Shown here: in pieces, positions 34,988 to 41,304 of the stretch
Layout of the letters: every line of letters begins with the position of its first letter
Numbering within the stretch: the stretch's first letter is position 1
From: Actinomycetes bacterium
GTDB lineage: Bacteria; Actinomycetota; Acidimicrobiia; Acidimicrobiales; RAAP-2
Length of the DNA: 41,304 nt
Assembly: GCA_021818025.1 (NCBI GenBank)
Contig: JAKAFH010000009.1
Coordinates: 1-41,304 of the forward strand
Direction: 5' to 3'
Translations under genes and position numbers: made by a program
The notes under the pieces: generated by a model
What the model was told of the DNA's origin: nothing
Seen by the model: only the letters and a program-made list of their open reading frames with translations
Databases searched by the model: none

Positions 34988-36238
34988 CTAGTCTGCCAGC
35001 AATTGCACCTCGGTCTTCGTGCTCAACGCGAACGGTGCCCAGAAGGAAGGGCGCATCACCGTGACGCCGAGCGCGACGACGGCCATCACGAGGGCGCCCA
35101 GCGCGGTCACGGTTCGAACGCCCCACCACCGCGCCGCGCTCGCCTGGAGGACCGCCCCGATCGGGTAGGCGATCGAGAGCGCGAGCGTGTAGAGCGACAG
35201 GATCCGCGATCGCTCGCGATCGGGCGCGTGCAGCTGGACCGACGTGATCAGGCCCGTCAGGGTGCCGACGTACGCACCGCCGAGCACGACGAGTGCCACC
35301 ATGCCCAGCGCGAGCGTCGGGGTGAGCGCGTACAGGAACTCACTCGCCACGGCCGCCGCGATCGAGAGCCGCAGCACGAACACCCTCGAGGTCCGTCGCG
35401 CGAGCCCGGGCAGGGTCATCGCCCCGACCACGGCCCCGACGCCCTGGGCCGTGACCAGCCACGACGTGCCGACCTTTCCCGCGTGCAAGACGTCGATCGC
35501 CATCGCCGGGACGAGCGCGATGAAGGGGCTGATCGTCACCGCCACCACGGCGACGGCGACGATCGGATACCGGCACCCGTCGATCGACCAGGCCCGCCGG
35601 GCCCCCTCGACCGTCTCGCCCCAGAGCCGTAACGGCGCGTCGACCTTGGGCCGGGTCGCGCTGTGCACGAACAGGAACGCGATCACCACGATCAAGAAGG
35701 TCACGGCGTTGATGGCGAAGCACCACCCCGGTGAGGCGAAGGCCAGCACCAGGGCCGCGAGCACCGGGCCGATGACCCGGCCGAGGTTGAACTGCGCCGA
35801 CGAGAGCGACACGGCGGCGAAGACCTCGCGCCGATCCACGAGGTCGGGCAGGAGCGACTGCCACGCCGGCCAGGCCGCGGCGCCCGCCAGGCCCTCGACG
35901 ACCGCCAGGTAGCAAGCGGTCGAGGGTGTGAGGTGCCCCGCGAGCTCGGCCAGCGCCAGCGAGCCCGCGGCGACGAACATCACCACGTTGTTGAGCTGGA
36001 TCCAGCGCTGGCGATTCCACCGGTCAGCGACGAGCCCCCCGAGGGGCGAGCCGACGATGCTCGGCACCCACGCCGCGGCCGTGACCAGTCCGAGCCACAC
36101 GGTGTTGTGAGTCGTCTGCGTGAGGTACACCCCCAGGGCGACCGACTGCATCCACGTACCCGTCGAGGACACGAACGACGCCGCGAGCGCGATCGCGAAT
36201 CCCCGGTGCCGAAGCGGGGCGAGGGACGCGGGCGACAT
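34988..36238 (-). CDS. MFS transporter, EntS/MFS_3-like
   Basis: A 416-residue permease with about 12 membrane segments. Motif A appears at 67-80 (GGLVADRWNRQRWI). The N-terminus RHRGFAIALAASFVSSTGTWMQSVALG resembles the enterobactin-exporter-like MFS_3 family. The ATG at 36238 is chosen as the usual N-terminus for the group; the frame is open ~65 codons upstream over the small gene at 36271. TAGGGT lies 8 bases before the ATG, suggesting a near-leaderless mRNA. The substrate is unknown. It ends 4 bases before the aldehyde dehydrogenase ATG. Confidence 0.85.
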   Translation of the reverse strand: MSPASLAPLRHRGFAIALAASFVSSTGTWMQSVALGVYLTQTTHNTVWLGLVTAAAWVPSIVGSPLGGLVADRWNRQRWIQLNNVVMFVAAGSLALAELAGHLTPSTACYLAVVEGLAGAAAWPAWQSLLPDLVDRREVFAAVSLSSAQFNLGRVIGPVLAALVLAFASPGWCFAINAVTFLIVVIAFLFVHSATRPKVDAPLRLWGETVEGARRAWSIDGCRYPIVAVAVVAVTISPFIALVPAMAIDVLHAGKVGTSWLVTAQGVGAVVGAMTLPGLARRTSRVFVLRLSIAAAVASEFLYALTPTLALGMVALVVLGGAYVGTLTGLITSVQLHAPDRERSRILSLYTLALSIAYPIGAVLQASAARWWGVRTVTALGALVMAVVALGVTVMRPSFWAPFALSTKTEVQLLAD

Positions 36239-36270
36239 GGACGCCCACCCTATTGGACGACGACCACGAC

Positions 36271-36384
36271 TCAGCCGCGACGGCGGCGCGGGCGCAGCGC
36301 GAACCACCAGATCGACAGCATCGTCACGATCACACCGAGCACGCCGAGTGTGGATCGCGACCCTTTGCCGTTCACCTCGTCCAC
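36271..36384 (-). CDS. Tiny single-pass membrane protein (37 aa)
   Basis: A 37-codon frame starting with GTG. Residues about 12-30 form a hydrophobic helix (VLGVIVTMLSIWWFAL), preceded by a short polar head and followed by a strongly basic end (RPRRRRG), the pattern of a real single-span protein with cytoplasmic C-terminus. It fills an otherwise empty stretch between the yceI hairpin and the MFS gene. A TACCAT box lies 6 bases before the GTG, as for the leaderless genes of this window. No family is recognised. It could be a stand-alone small protein or a partner of the MFS transporter 32 bases downstream. Confidence 0.5.
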   Translation of the reverse strand: MDEVNGKGSRSTLGVLGVIVTMLSIWWFALRPRRRRG

Positions 36385-36390
36385 GGACCC

Positions 36391-36396
36391 ATGGTA
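36391..36396 (-). promoter_or_regulatory. -10 box of the 37-residue membrane protein
   Basis: Minus-strand TACCAT, then 6 bases, then GTG. It follows the 13-bp hairpin directly, so transcription can restart there after yceI ends. Confidence 0.35.
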
Positions 36397-36400
36397 CTGA

Positions 36401-36430
36401 CGAGGCCGGGGGCCAATGCCCCCGGCCTCG
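36401..36430 (-). terminator. Strong hairpin downstream of yceI
   Basis: A perfect 13-bp inverted repeat (CGAGGCCGGGGGC and its complement) with a 4-base loop, 23 bases after the yceI stop. There is no T-run on either side, so it may be a U-tract-less actinobacterial terminator or an mRNA 3'-end stabiliser. It separates yceI from the small membrane gene. Confidence 0.7.
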
Positions 36431-36453
36431 CACCGAATCGTGGTGGAAACGAA

Positions 36454-36999
36454 CTAGTCCTGCTTGCTCGCCTCGACCGTGAGGTCAATGACGACCTTGT
36501 TGCCGACGACCAGGGCGCCGTTCTCCAAGACGCCTTCGAAGTTCACGTTGAACTCGCGGCGGTCGATCTCGGCGGAGGCCTCGAAGCCCGCGACCGTGAC
36601 CCCAGGCGCCGTGCCGGCACCCGCGCCCAGGAACTCCACGTCAAAGGGGACCGTCTTGGTCACGCCACGGATGGTGAGGTCGGCCAGCATCTCGATCTTG
36701 TCGTTGCCCTTCTCCACGAGCTTGGTGGAGGTCAGTGTCAGGGTCGGGTGGTTCTCGAGGTCGAGGAAGTCAGCGCTCTTGAGGTGACCGTCGCGCATCT
36801 CGTTGTCGGTCGTGATGCTCGCGGCCTGGACCGTCGCCTCGACCTTGGAGTCGGCAACGGTGTCACCGATGGTGATCGTGCCACCGAAGTCGCTGAAGCG
36901 GCCGCGGACCTTGGACGCGATCAGGTGGCGCGCGACGAAGCCGACTGACGAGTGGACACTGTCGATGGTGTAAACACCGGGAGCGGGAAGGTTGCTCAT
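36454..36999 (-). CDS. YceI family protein
   Basis: A 181-residue lipocalin-like beta-barrel protein of the YceI family, whose members bind isoprenoid or other amphiphilic molecules. It starts GVYTIDSVHSSVGFVARHLI, has the HLKSADFLDLENHP block, and ends with beta strands rich in Val and Thr. There is no signal peptide, unlike E. coli YceI, so this one is cytoplasmic. The ATG at 36999 is chosen because AGGAGA lies 7 bases upstream; a slightly longer frame starts at 37023 without support. It is divergent from a MarR regulator, with a strong promoter overlapped by an operator, so it is very likely the regulator's target. Confidence 0.9.
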   Translation of the reverse strand: MSNLPAPGVYTIDSVHSSVGFVARHLIASKVRGRFSDFGGTITIGDTVADSKVEATVQAASITTDNEMRDGHLKSADFLDLENHPTLTLTSTKLVEKGNDKIEMLADLTIRGVTKTVPFDVEFLGAGAGTAPGVTVAGFEASAEIDRREFNVNFEGVLENGALVVGNKVVIDLTVEASKQD

Positions 37000-37039
37000 T
37001 ATTTCTCTCCTACTTGGGAACACTGGTTGTGTGCTTCCC

Positions 37040-37069
37040 AGTATAGTTGCATCTACAACTATTTGTCAA
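37040..37069 (-). promoter_or_regulatory. yceI promoter with overlapping MarR-type operator
   Basis: On the minus strand TTGACA (37069-37064), an 18-bp spacer and TATACT (37045-37040) form the best consensus promoter in the window. A perfect 7-bp inverted repeat ATAGTTG-N6-CAACTAT (37043-37062) covers the spacer and part of the -10. This is the size and placement of a MarR-family operator, where binding would block RNA polymerase. The divergent marR start is 47 bases away. Confidence 0.85.
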
Positions 37070-37096
37070 GCAGTAATTGCTAAACCAAGCACCTGC

Positions 37097-37102
37097 TATA
37101 CT
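37097..37102 (+). promoter_or_regulatory. -10 box of marR (leaderless start)
   Basis: TATACT followed by 6 bases and the marR ATG at 37109. No good -35; TAATTG at 37074-37079 is at 17 bp. The operator at 37043-37062 lies about 35 bases upstream, so it could also affect this promoter. Confidence 0.55.
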
Positions 37103-37108
37103 TGATGC

Positions 37109-37567
37109 ATGTCGATCGACCCCACCGCCTGTCCGTCAGGGGACGAGAAGGTCACCCTGTTTGGCCTGCTGCTCGAGACGAACGCGCGGCTGGCCCGGGG
37201 GCTAGGCGTCGAGCTCGAGGCCACCTGCGACCTGCCGCTCCCCTGGTTCGAGGTGCTGCTGCAACTGCGCAAGTCACCCGAGGGTCGGCTCAAGATGAAC
37301 CAGATCGCCGACGCCATCGTGCACTCGACGGGCGGCACGACCCGCCTGATCGACCGACTCGAGGAGGCGGGCTACGTGGAGCGCACGATGTGCCCGTCGG
37401 ATCGTCGCGCGATCCACGTCGCGATCACCGACGGCGGCAACGCCAAGCTCGACGAGGCCCTCGCCGTGCACCTCGTTTACCTCAACGAGCGACTCGCGGG
37501 TCGGCTCAGCGAGCCCGAGCGCCAGTCGCTCTCCACGCTGCTCGGCAAGTTGAACGCCGGCGTTTAA
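37109..37567 (+). CDS. MarR family transcriptional regulator
   Basis: A 152-residue winged-helix dimeric regulator. The DNA-binding part (about 50-110) contains RLKMNQIADAIVHSTGGTTRLIDRLEEAGYVER, followed by the wing CPSDRRAIHVAITDGG with the conserved Asp-Arg-Arg. Flanking helices form the dimer domain. No redox-sensing cysteine pair like that of OhrR is obvious; the cysteines are at positions 8, about 41 and about 93. It probably represses the divergent yceI through the ATAGTTG-N6-CAACTAT site. The inducer is unknown. The ATG has no Shine-Dalgarno but follows a TATACT box by 6 bases. Confidence 0.92.
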   Translation: MSIDPTACPSGDEKVTLFGLLLETNARLARGLGVELEATCDLPLPWFEVLLQLRKSPEGRLKMNQIADAIVHSTGGTTRLIDRLEEAGYVERTMCPSDRRAIHVAITDGGNAKLDEALAVHLVYLNERLAGRLSEPERQSLSTLLGKLNAGV

Positions 37568-38011
37568 CACGTTAGCGATGTAGCCGACCGTAGGCGGTTG
37601 TGCGAGAACTGCGGTGATGCGTCACTCGCGCATGGTTCGATGACAGTCTCGAAGCACCGCGAAACCCGAATCCCAGGCCGGAGTCTCCACTCGCTGAACG
37701 AAGCGCTCAAACTACGACGGCTTCCCATTCATCGCGTGCGAGTCGTCCGGATTCGGCCTGCGAGTGCGAGACACGACGCTCCGACGTGAGCGATCTCGGT
37801 GACTGCCCCGTCCGACGTAGAGCGACGAGTGACGGGGTCCTCGAACCGGGGCCACGAGCGTTGCGATGCGACCACGCTCGAAAGTGACTTAGGTCCCAAC
37901 TGTCGCGTTCGCCCCGCTCGAACCCCCCTACGTAGGCTGAGCGCAGCGGCACTTCCGAATAGACCGCGCGGCGCGGGCGGCGCGGTCTCGGCAAGCCCCG
38001 AAGGAGGGCCC
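37568..38011. other. 444-base gene-poor stretch upstream of the propeller gene
   Basis: No convincing gene on either strand. A 63-codon frame at 37598-37789 lacks a start signal and family features. Two partial inverted repeats are visible: CCCCGTC/GACGGGG around 37807-37840 with a long loop, and the 9-bp hairpin at 37961-37988. A weak -10 candidate TAGGCT is at 37933-37938. This is the longest non-coding gap of the window and, like the gene after it, looks less G+C-rich than its surroundings. Confidence 0.5.
37961..37988 (+). promoter_or_regulatory. Leader hairpin upstream of the propeller gene
   Basis: A perfect 9-bp inverted repeat, AGACCGCGC / GCGCGGTCT, with a 10-base loop, ending 12 bases before AAGGAGG. 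No T-run follows, so it is not an intrinsic terminator. It is close enough to the ribosome binding site to affect translation or mRNA stability. It does not match any riboswitch I know. Confidence 0.5.
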
Positions 38012-40027
38012 GTGCGTTGGAATCGGTTCATGTTTCGTGCCATCGCTGGTATCGCTGTTCTGGGTCCCAGCGCACTCCTGAGCGCGGCTCCCGCGCCGGG
38101 CGCCCAAGGACGGACGAACGGCCCGGCGCTGGGCTTGCAAGCGGATCATCTCACGTCTTGGCAGTACCCGTTCGACCGAACGATCCACCGGATCGTTGTC
38201 GCCACGAATACCGGTACGTCGTTCGGTGCATGGACCATGCAGCAACCCAGTATCGCCGGTTACCCCGACGGCTCACCAATCTGCATGCCCCAACCGGGAT
38301 ACCTCTACCTCGCCCCTGGCCAGTCAGAGACCATCGAGTGCTCGATCGAGTTCCCCGCGAGCCTTCCCGAATCCATGACGTGGCAACTGGGTGAGTCGCA
38401 CGCCGTCCCCCTCGTTCTCAACTTCACGCCCATGACCCCGTCGGGCGCACCATCGGGGACGAGTCCCACGAGCATCACCCTCGACAACCAAGTAAATGTG
38501 GTCCTTCCCCCGGTCCAACAGACGACACCCAACTCGTTGCTGCCAAGTCCCAACGCCACAATTCGTGGCACGATCGAAGACGCCGTTACTCATCACCCGG
38601 TCACGAATCGGGTAGACATCGCCGTACGCAACCAAGAGGCCGGCTGGATCTACCACGCGGCCCCGACGCCATCTGGCACGTTCGAAATCCCCGTCGTCGC
38701 CCACCAGCGCCCGTACTTCAATGACTGGGAGGTCTACCTCGTCACCGTCACCGCACCCGGGTACACCACTCAAACCTTTCTGGTCCGTCCGGCAGCGCAA
38801 TCCACGACGACACTCACGTTCCGCGAGCGTCGCCCATCGGCGGTCGGACACTACCGCTTAGTGGCCACTATCGACACCGGAGCACCGACCGCTCGGATCT
38901 CGGTCTCGGCCAACGGCCGCTACGCCGCCATCGCACCGTTCGCAGACACCGCGTTCCCCCCGGGTTACGTCTCAACTCACGCCCAGTTAACACTGGTCGA
39001 TCTCGCCAAAGCGCAGCGCGTCTGGGGTTACCCACTCCAAGGCCTCGTGCTCGGAGTCGCGATCTCGCCCAATGGACAGGACGTGGCGTCCCCGTATCCG
39101 GGACCCAACGCGAGCATTGACCCCACCGGAGCTCCGAACGTCATCGAAGTTGACCAAGCTGGACACGTCGTGTGGAACCGTCTCGTCTACGGCGACCCGA
39201 ATCTAGCGACTGCGACCATCGATGGTCAGACGGTTAACGTGAACCCCTCGGGGGCTCACGCGGTAAGTTTCTCACCCGACAATCGATGGCTAGCGGTGGG
39301 AACCCCGACCGGCCAACTCGAAGTGATAAACGAGGCGACGCAGGCCGTTCGCTGGACGGCCTTTCTTCGTGATCAGGTCCGCGCGCTCGCCTGGAGTTCG
39401 GACGGCTCTCGACTCTTCGCCTCGTCCGGAGACAGCAATCTCTACTGCCTCGACGCGCAGACCGGTCACGTGATCTGGTCCACGTACGTAGCGGGATGGT
39501 CTCTCGCCTTCGCGTCATCGGCGCACTACCTCATGGTCAGTCCCAAGGAGGGGGACGCCATCAAACTCGTGAACGCGTCAAACGGTTCCGTCGTCTGGAG
39601 TTACCCGACGTCGGAGACTTCCATGGGCCTCGCCATCTCACCAAACGAGACCGAATTCGCTTCCGTCAATTCGAGTGGAAGTTCAGAGACCACCATCGTG
39701 TTCAACCGAGCGGGCCACGTTCTTTGGACGAGCCCCGATGCCTCCAACGCCGTGGCGTTCTCGGCCGACAGCAAGTATCTCGTCACCGAATCACCCAACT
39801 TCTCGGGCGCGGCCACCGATGTGGTCCACGTTTTCAACGCCCAGACGGGTGAGGAGCTCTGGTCAACCACGCTTCCCCCGGCTGCGGCGACGCCAGTGTG
39901 GAATCACGGCGAGGACGGCGTCCTCTACGTCTCGCGCGGCGCAAACACGATTCTCGTCGGGAGTGCCGAGAACGGTCAGGTCTACATCTACCGGGGGTGG
40001 ATCTCGGCGCTGCGGGCCAAGAAGTAG
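38012..40027 (+). CDS. Secreted beta-propeller protein with a carboxypeptidase-regulatory-like domain
   Basis: A 671-residue exported protein. Residues 1-32 form a signal peptide (RWNRFMFRAI, hydrophobic core, AAPAPGAQG). Residues about 35-180 are a beta-rich region of unknown family. Residues about 184-270 (ATIRGTIEDAVTHHPV to QSTTTLTF) look like a carboxypeptidase regulatory-like/Ig-type domain. Residues about 280-663 hold about seven PQQ/WD40-like blades, each ending in a Trp motif: VWGYP, VVWNR, VRWTA, VIWST, VVWSY, VLWTS, ELWST. No PQQ-binding catalytic residues are evident, so it is probably a binding or scaffold propeller. The GTG at 38012 is fixed by AAGGAGG; the longer frame from 37799 has no ribosome binding site. 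Codon use looks less G+C-biased than that of neighbouring genes. Function unknown. Confidence 0.75.
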   Translation: MRWNRFMFRAIAGIAVLGPSALLSAAPAPGAQGRTNGPALGLQADHLTSWQYPFDRTIHRIVVATNTGTSFGAWTMQQPSIAGYPDGSPICMPQPGYLYLAPGQSETIECSIEFPASLPESMTWQLGESHAVPLVLNFTPMTPSGAPSGTSPTSITLDNQVNVVLPPVQQTTPNSLLPSPNATIRGTIEDAVTHHPVTNRVDIAVRNQEAGWIYHAAPTPSGTFEIPVVAHQRPYFNDWEVYLVTVTAPGYTTQTFLVRPAAQSTTTLTFRERRPSAVGHYRLVATIDTGAPTARISVSANGRYAAIAPFADTAFPPGYVSTHAQLTLVDLAKAQRVWGYPLQGLVLGVAISPNGQDVASPYPGPNASIDPTGAPNVIEVDQAGHVVWNRLVYGDPNLATATIDGQTVNVNPSGAHAVSFSPDNRWLAVGTPTGQLEVINEATQAVRWTAFLRDQVRALAWSSDGSRLFASSGDSNLYCLDAQTGHVIWSTYVAGWSLAFASSAHYLMVSPKEGDAIKLVNASNGSVVWSYPTSETSMGLAISPNETEFASVNSSGSSETTIVFNRAGHVLWTSPDASNAVAFSADSKYLVTESPNFSGAATDVVHVFNAQTGEELWSTTLPPAAATPVWNHGEDGVLYVSRGANTILVGSAENGQVYIYRGWISALRAKK

Positions 40028-40253
40028 GAACGCCCTCACTCGCCGCGGTGCCCGTTCCTTTCGCATTGCGCCGTGCGTCTGGGTCGCCCGAACCGCGACT
40101 GATCATGACGTGCGTTGAGGTGCTCGACGTGCGCGTTGCGAGGATCCACGGCGAGGTTACCTTCGCGACCGATCGCTGCCGGCCCCTTCGACCGTTCCCC
40201 GTCGACTAGTGGCGCAATCAATGTCGCGGTGCGTCAACGCATTCTTTGGAAAC
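40028..40253. other. Intergenic gap between the propeller gene and ileS
   Basis: Two genes converge on this 226-base gap. I see no T-tailed hairpin and no supported reading frame in it. Confidence 0.5.
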
Positions 40254-41304
40254 CTAAGCGAAGTCCTTGGACCGCTCGATCCACACTGACGCCACCCGGC
40301 CGTCGTCGAGTTCGAGCGCGTGGGCCGGCTTAGCGCGGGTACCCGTTTCGATCGCGCTCGCGAGAACCTCGCGTGCCAAAACCTCGAAACCATCGGCCAA
40401 GTCGTCGAGACCGCTCACCGTGACGCGGATGTGGTCCGCGACGTCAAGTCCCGAGGACTTGCGAAGGTCCTGGATCTGACGCACGACGTCGCGCAGGTAG
40501 CCACGACGTCGAAGTTCGTCGTCCAGGGTGAGATCCAGCGCAATGACCTCGGCGCCGTCGCGCGAGACGGCAAAGCCACCCTGGCTGCGCACGCGCAGTT
40601 CGAGGTCGTCCACGCCGAGGTCGAAGGCGCCGGCAGAGAGTTCGACGCGCACAGTCCCACCGGCGTCGAGCGCGGCAGCGGCCGCCACGGGGTCCAGGGC
40701 GGCCAGCGCCGGACGAAGCTCCTTGACGGCCTCCCCGAGCCGCGGGCCGACCGAACGGAAGTTGGGTACGAGCTCGAAGCTCAGCACCTCGGCCAGTTCC
40801 GTGCCGTATTCGAGCACGTCGACGTTGAGCTCGTCCTCGACCACGTCGGCCGGCGGGCGCGGCGCGTCACTCGGCAGGAAGACGAGGGCCCGGGCGAGTG
40901 GCTGGCGGACCTTGATGCCGGCCTCGGCGCGCGCGGCGCGCCCGAGTGACGTCAGGCGACGGGCCACCACCATCGAGCGCTCCAGGTCCTCGTCGATGAG
41001 CCCGGCATTCGCGACCGGCCAGTCCTCGAGGTGCACCGAGGCCGCATCGTCGACCTGGTTGAGCGCCCGGTAGAGCCGCTCGGCGACGAAGGGGGTGAAC
41101 GGGGCGATGAGCAGCGTGATCCGCTGCAGCACCGTCAGGAGCGTCGCGTGCGCCGCCAGCGAGTCCGACGCCGGCGCGGCGGGGTCGGTCCGCCAGAAGC
41201 GGCGGCGACTGCGCCGGACGTACCAGTTCGACAGGTCGTCGATCAACGACGCGAGGGCGTCGGTCCCTCCGAGCGGCTCGTAGCCGTCCAGGGCCACGGT
41301 GACC
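40254..41304 (-). CDS. ileS: Isoleucyl-tRNA synthetase, C-terminal part (5' end beyond the right edge)
   Basis: The last ~350 residues of a class I aminoacyl-tRNA synthetase. The helical anticodon-binding domain begins with the hallmark DDLSNWYVRRSRRRFW, and ITLLIAPFTPFVAERLYRAL follows. The C-terminal ~170 residues, with ELNVDVLEYG, VPNFRSVGPRLGEAVK and DLTLDDELRRRGYLRDVVRQIQDLRKSSGLDV, match the extension of the long IleS2-type enzymes rather than ValS. The catalytic core with HIGH and KMSKS lies outside the window. The stop is TAG at 40254-40256. The frame runs to the right edge, so no start is visible. Confidence 0.93.
   Translation of the reverse strand, partial: VTVALDGYEPLGGTDALASLIDDLSNWYVRRSRRRFWRTDPAAPASDSLAAHATLLTVLQRITLLIAPFTPFVAERLYRALNQVDDAASVHLEDWPVANAGLIDEDLERSMVVARRLTSLGRAARAEAGIKVRQPLARALVFLPSDAPRPPADVVEDELNVDVLEYGTELAEVLSFELVPNFRSVGPRLGEAVKELRPALAALDPVAAAAALDAGGTVRVELSAGAFDLGVDDLELRVRSQGGFAVSRDGAEVIALDLTLDDELRRRGYLRDVVRQIQDLRKSSGLDVADHIRVTVSGLDDLADGFEVLAREVLASAIETGTRAKPAHALELDDGRVASVWIERSKDFA

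Noticed and set aside
37598-37789. A 63-codon frame after marR
   Set aside because: There is no ribosome binding site or -10 box at the right distance and no recognisable sequence pattern.
37961-37988. Reading the 9-bp hairpin before the propeller gene as an intrinsic terminator or a riboswitch
   Set aside because: There is no T-run, and the surrounding sequence does not match a riboswitch consensus I know, so only a hairpin is reported.

Overview
The window is a 41.3 kb piece of a G+C-rich chromosome, almost fully coding, with no insertion sequence, phage gene, CRISPR array, rRNA or tRNA that I could recognise. Gene content and style point to an actinobacterium, most likely of the class Acidimicrobiia. 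The signs are a long actinobacterial-type LeuA, a Mycobacterium-type SerC, an IleS with the long C-terminal extension, a DUF3048 lipoprotein-like protein, a PASTA-domain kinase-like protein, many GTG starts, 4-base ATGA/GTGA gene overlaps, and many starts lying 5-8 bases after a TANNNT -10 box (leaderless mRNAs). The class assignment is inference from these features, not from a database search.

Layout. 1-6.9 kb (plus strand): the 3' part of leuC, then leuD, an asparaginase, a sphingosine-1-phosphate-lyase-like PLP enzyme, an FGGY sugar kinase and an ACC deaminase. 6.9-9.4 kb (minus): a SWEET/PQ-loop membrane protein and leuA, the latter behind a leucine attenuator. 9.4-10.6 kb (plus): a 50-residue membrane protein and an aldo/keto reductase. 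10.6-14.5 kb: the serine pathway, with serA and an aspartate-type aminotransferase on the minus strand and serC divergent on the plus strand, followed by an NAD-binding/DUF2867 protein. 16.0-21.2 kb (minus): ilvD, then an ilv attenuator and ilvB-ilvN-ilvC. 21.3-26.2 kb (minus): esterase-gatC-gatA-gatB-DUF3048, tightly overlapping. 26.2-36.4 kb (minus): an SDR, a HIT-like small protein, a PASTA protein whose kinase domain looks catalytically dead, ligA, mnmA, a cysteine desulfurase, succinate-semialdehyde dehydrogenase, an MFS transporter and a 37-residue membrane protein. 36.4-37.6 kb: yceI and a divergent marR with a clear operator. 38.0-40.0 kb (plus): a secreted beta-propeller protein in a compositionally different segment. 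40.3-41.3 kb: the 3' end of ileS.

How the genes fit together. leuA, leuC, leuD, ilvB, ilvN, ilvC and ilvD cover most of leucine/isoleucine/valine synthesis; leuB and ilvE are not in the window. Two short leader peptides, not annotated by ordinary ORF criteria, control leuA (three consecutive Leu codons) and ilvBNC (Leu-Ile-Leu-Val-Val-Val), each followed by an intrinsic terminator. ACC deaminase yields 2-oxobutyrate, which can enter the isoleucine branch at IlvBN. Cysteine desulfurase next to MnmA supplies sulfur for tRNA thiolation.

The best candidates for something new are the pseudokinase/HIT-like pair, the lyase/FGGY-kinase pair, the two attenuators with a shared leaderless promoter signature in the branched-chain genes, and the secreted propeller protein. 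None is proven novel from sequence alone.
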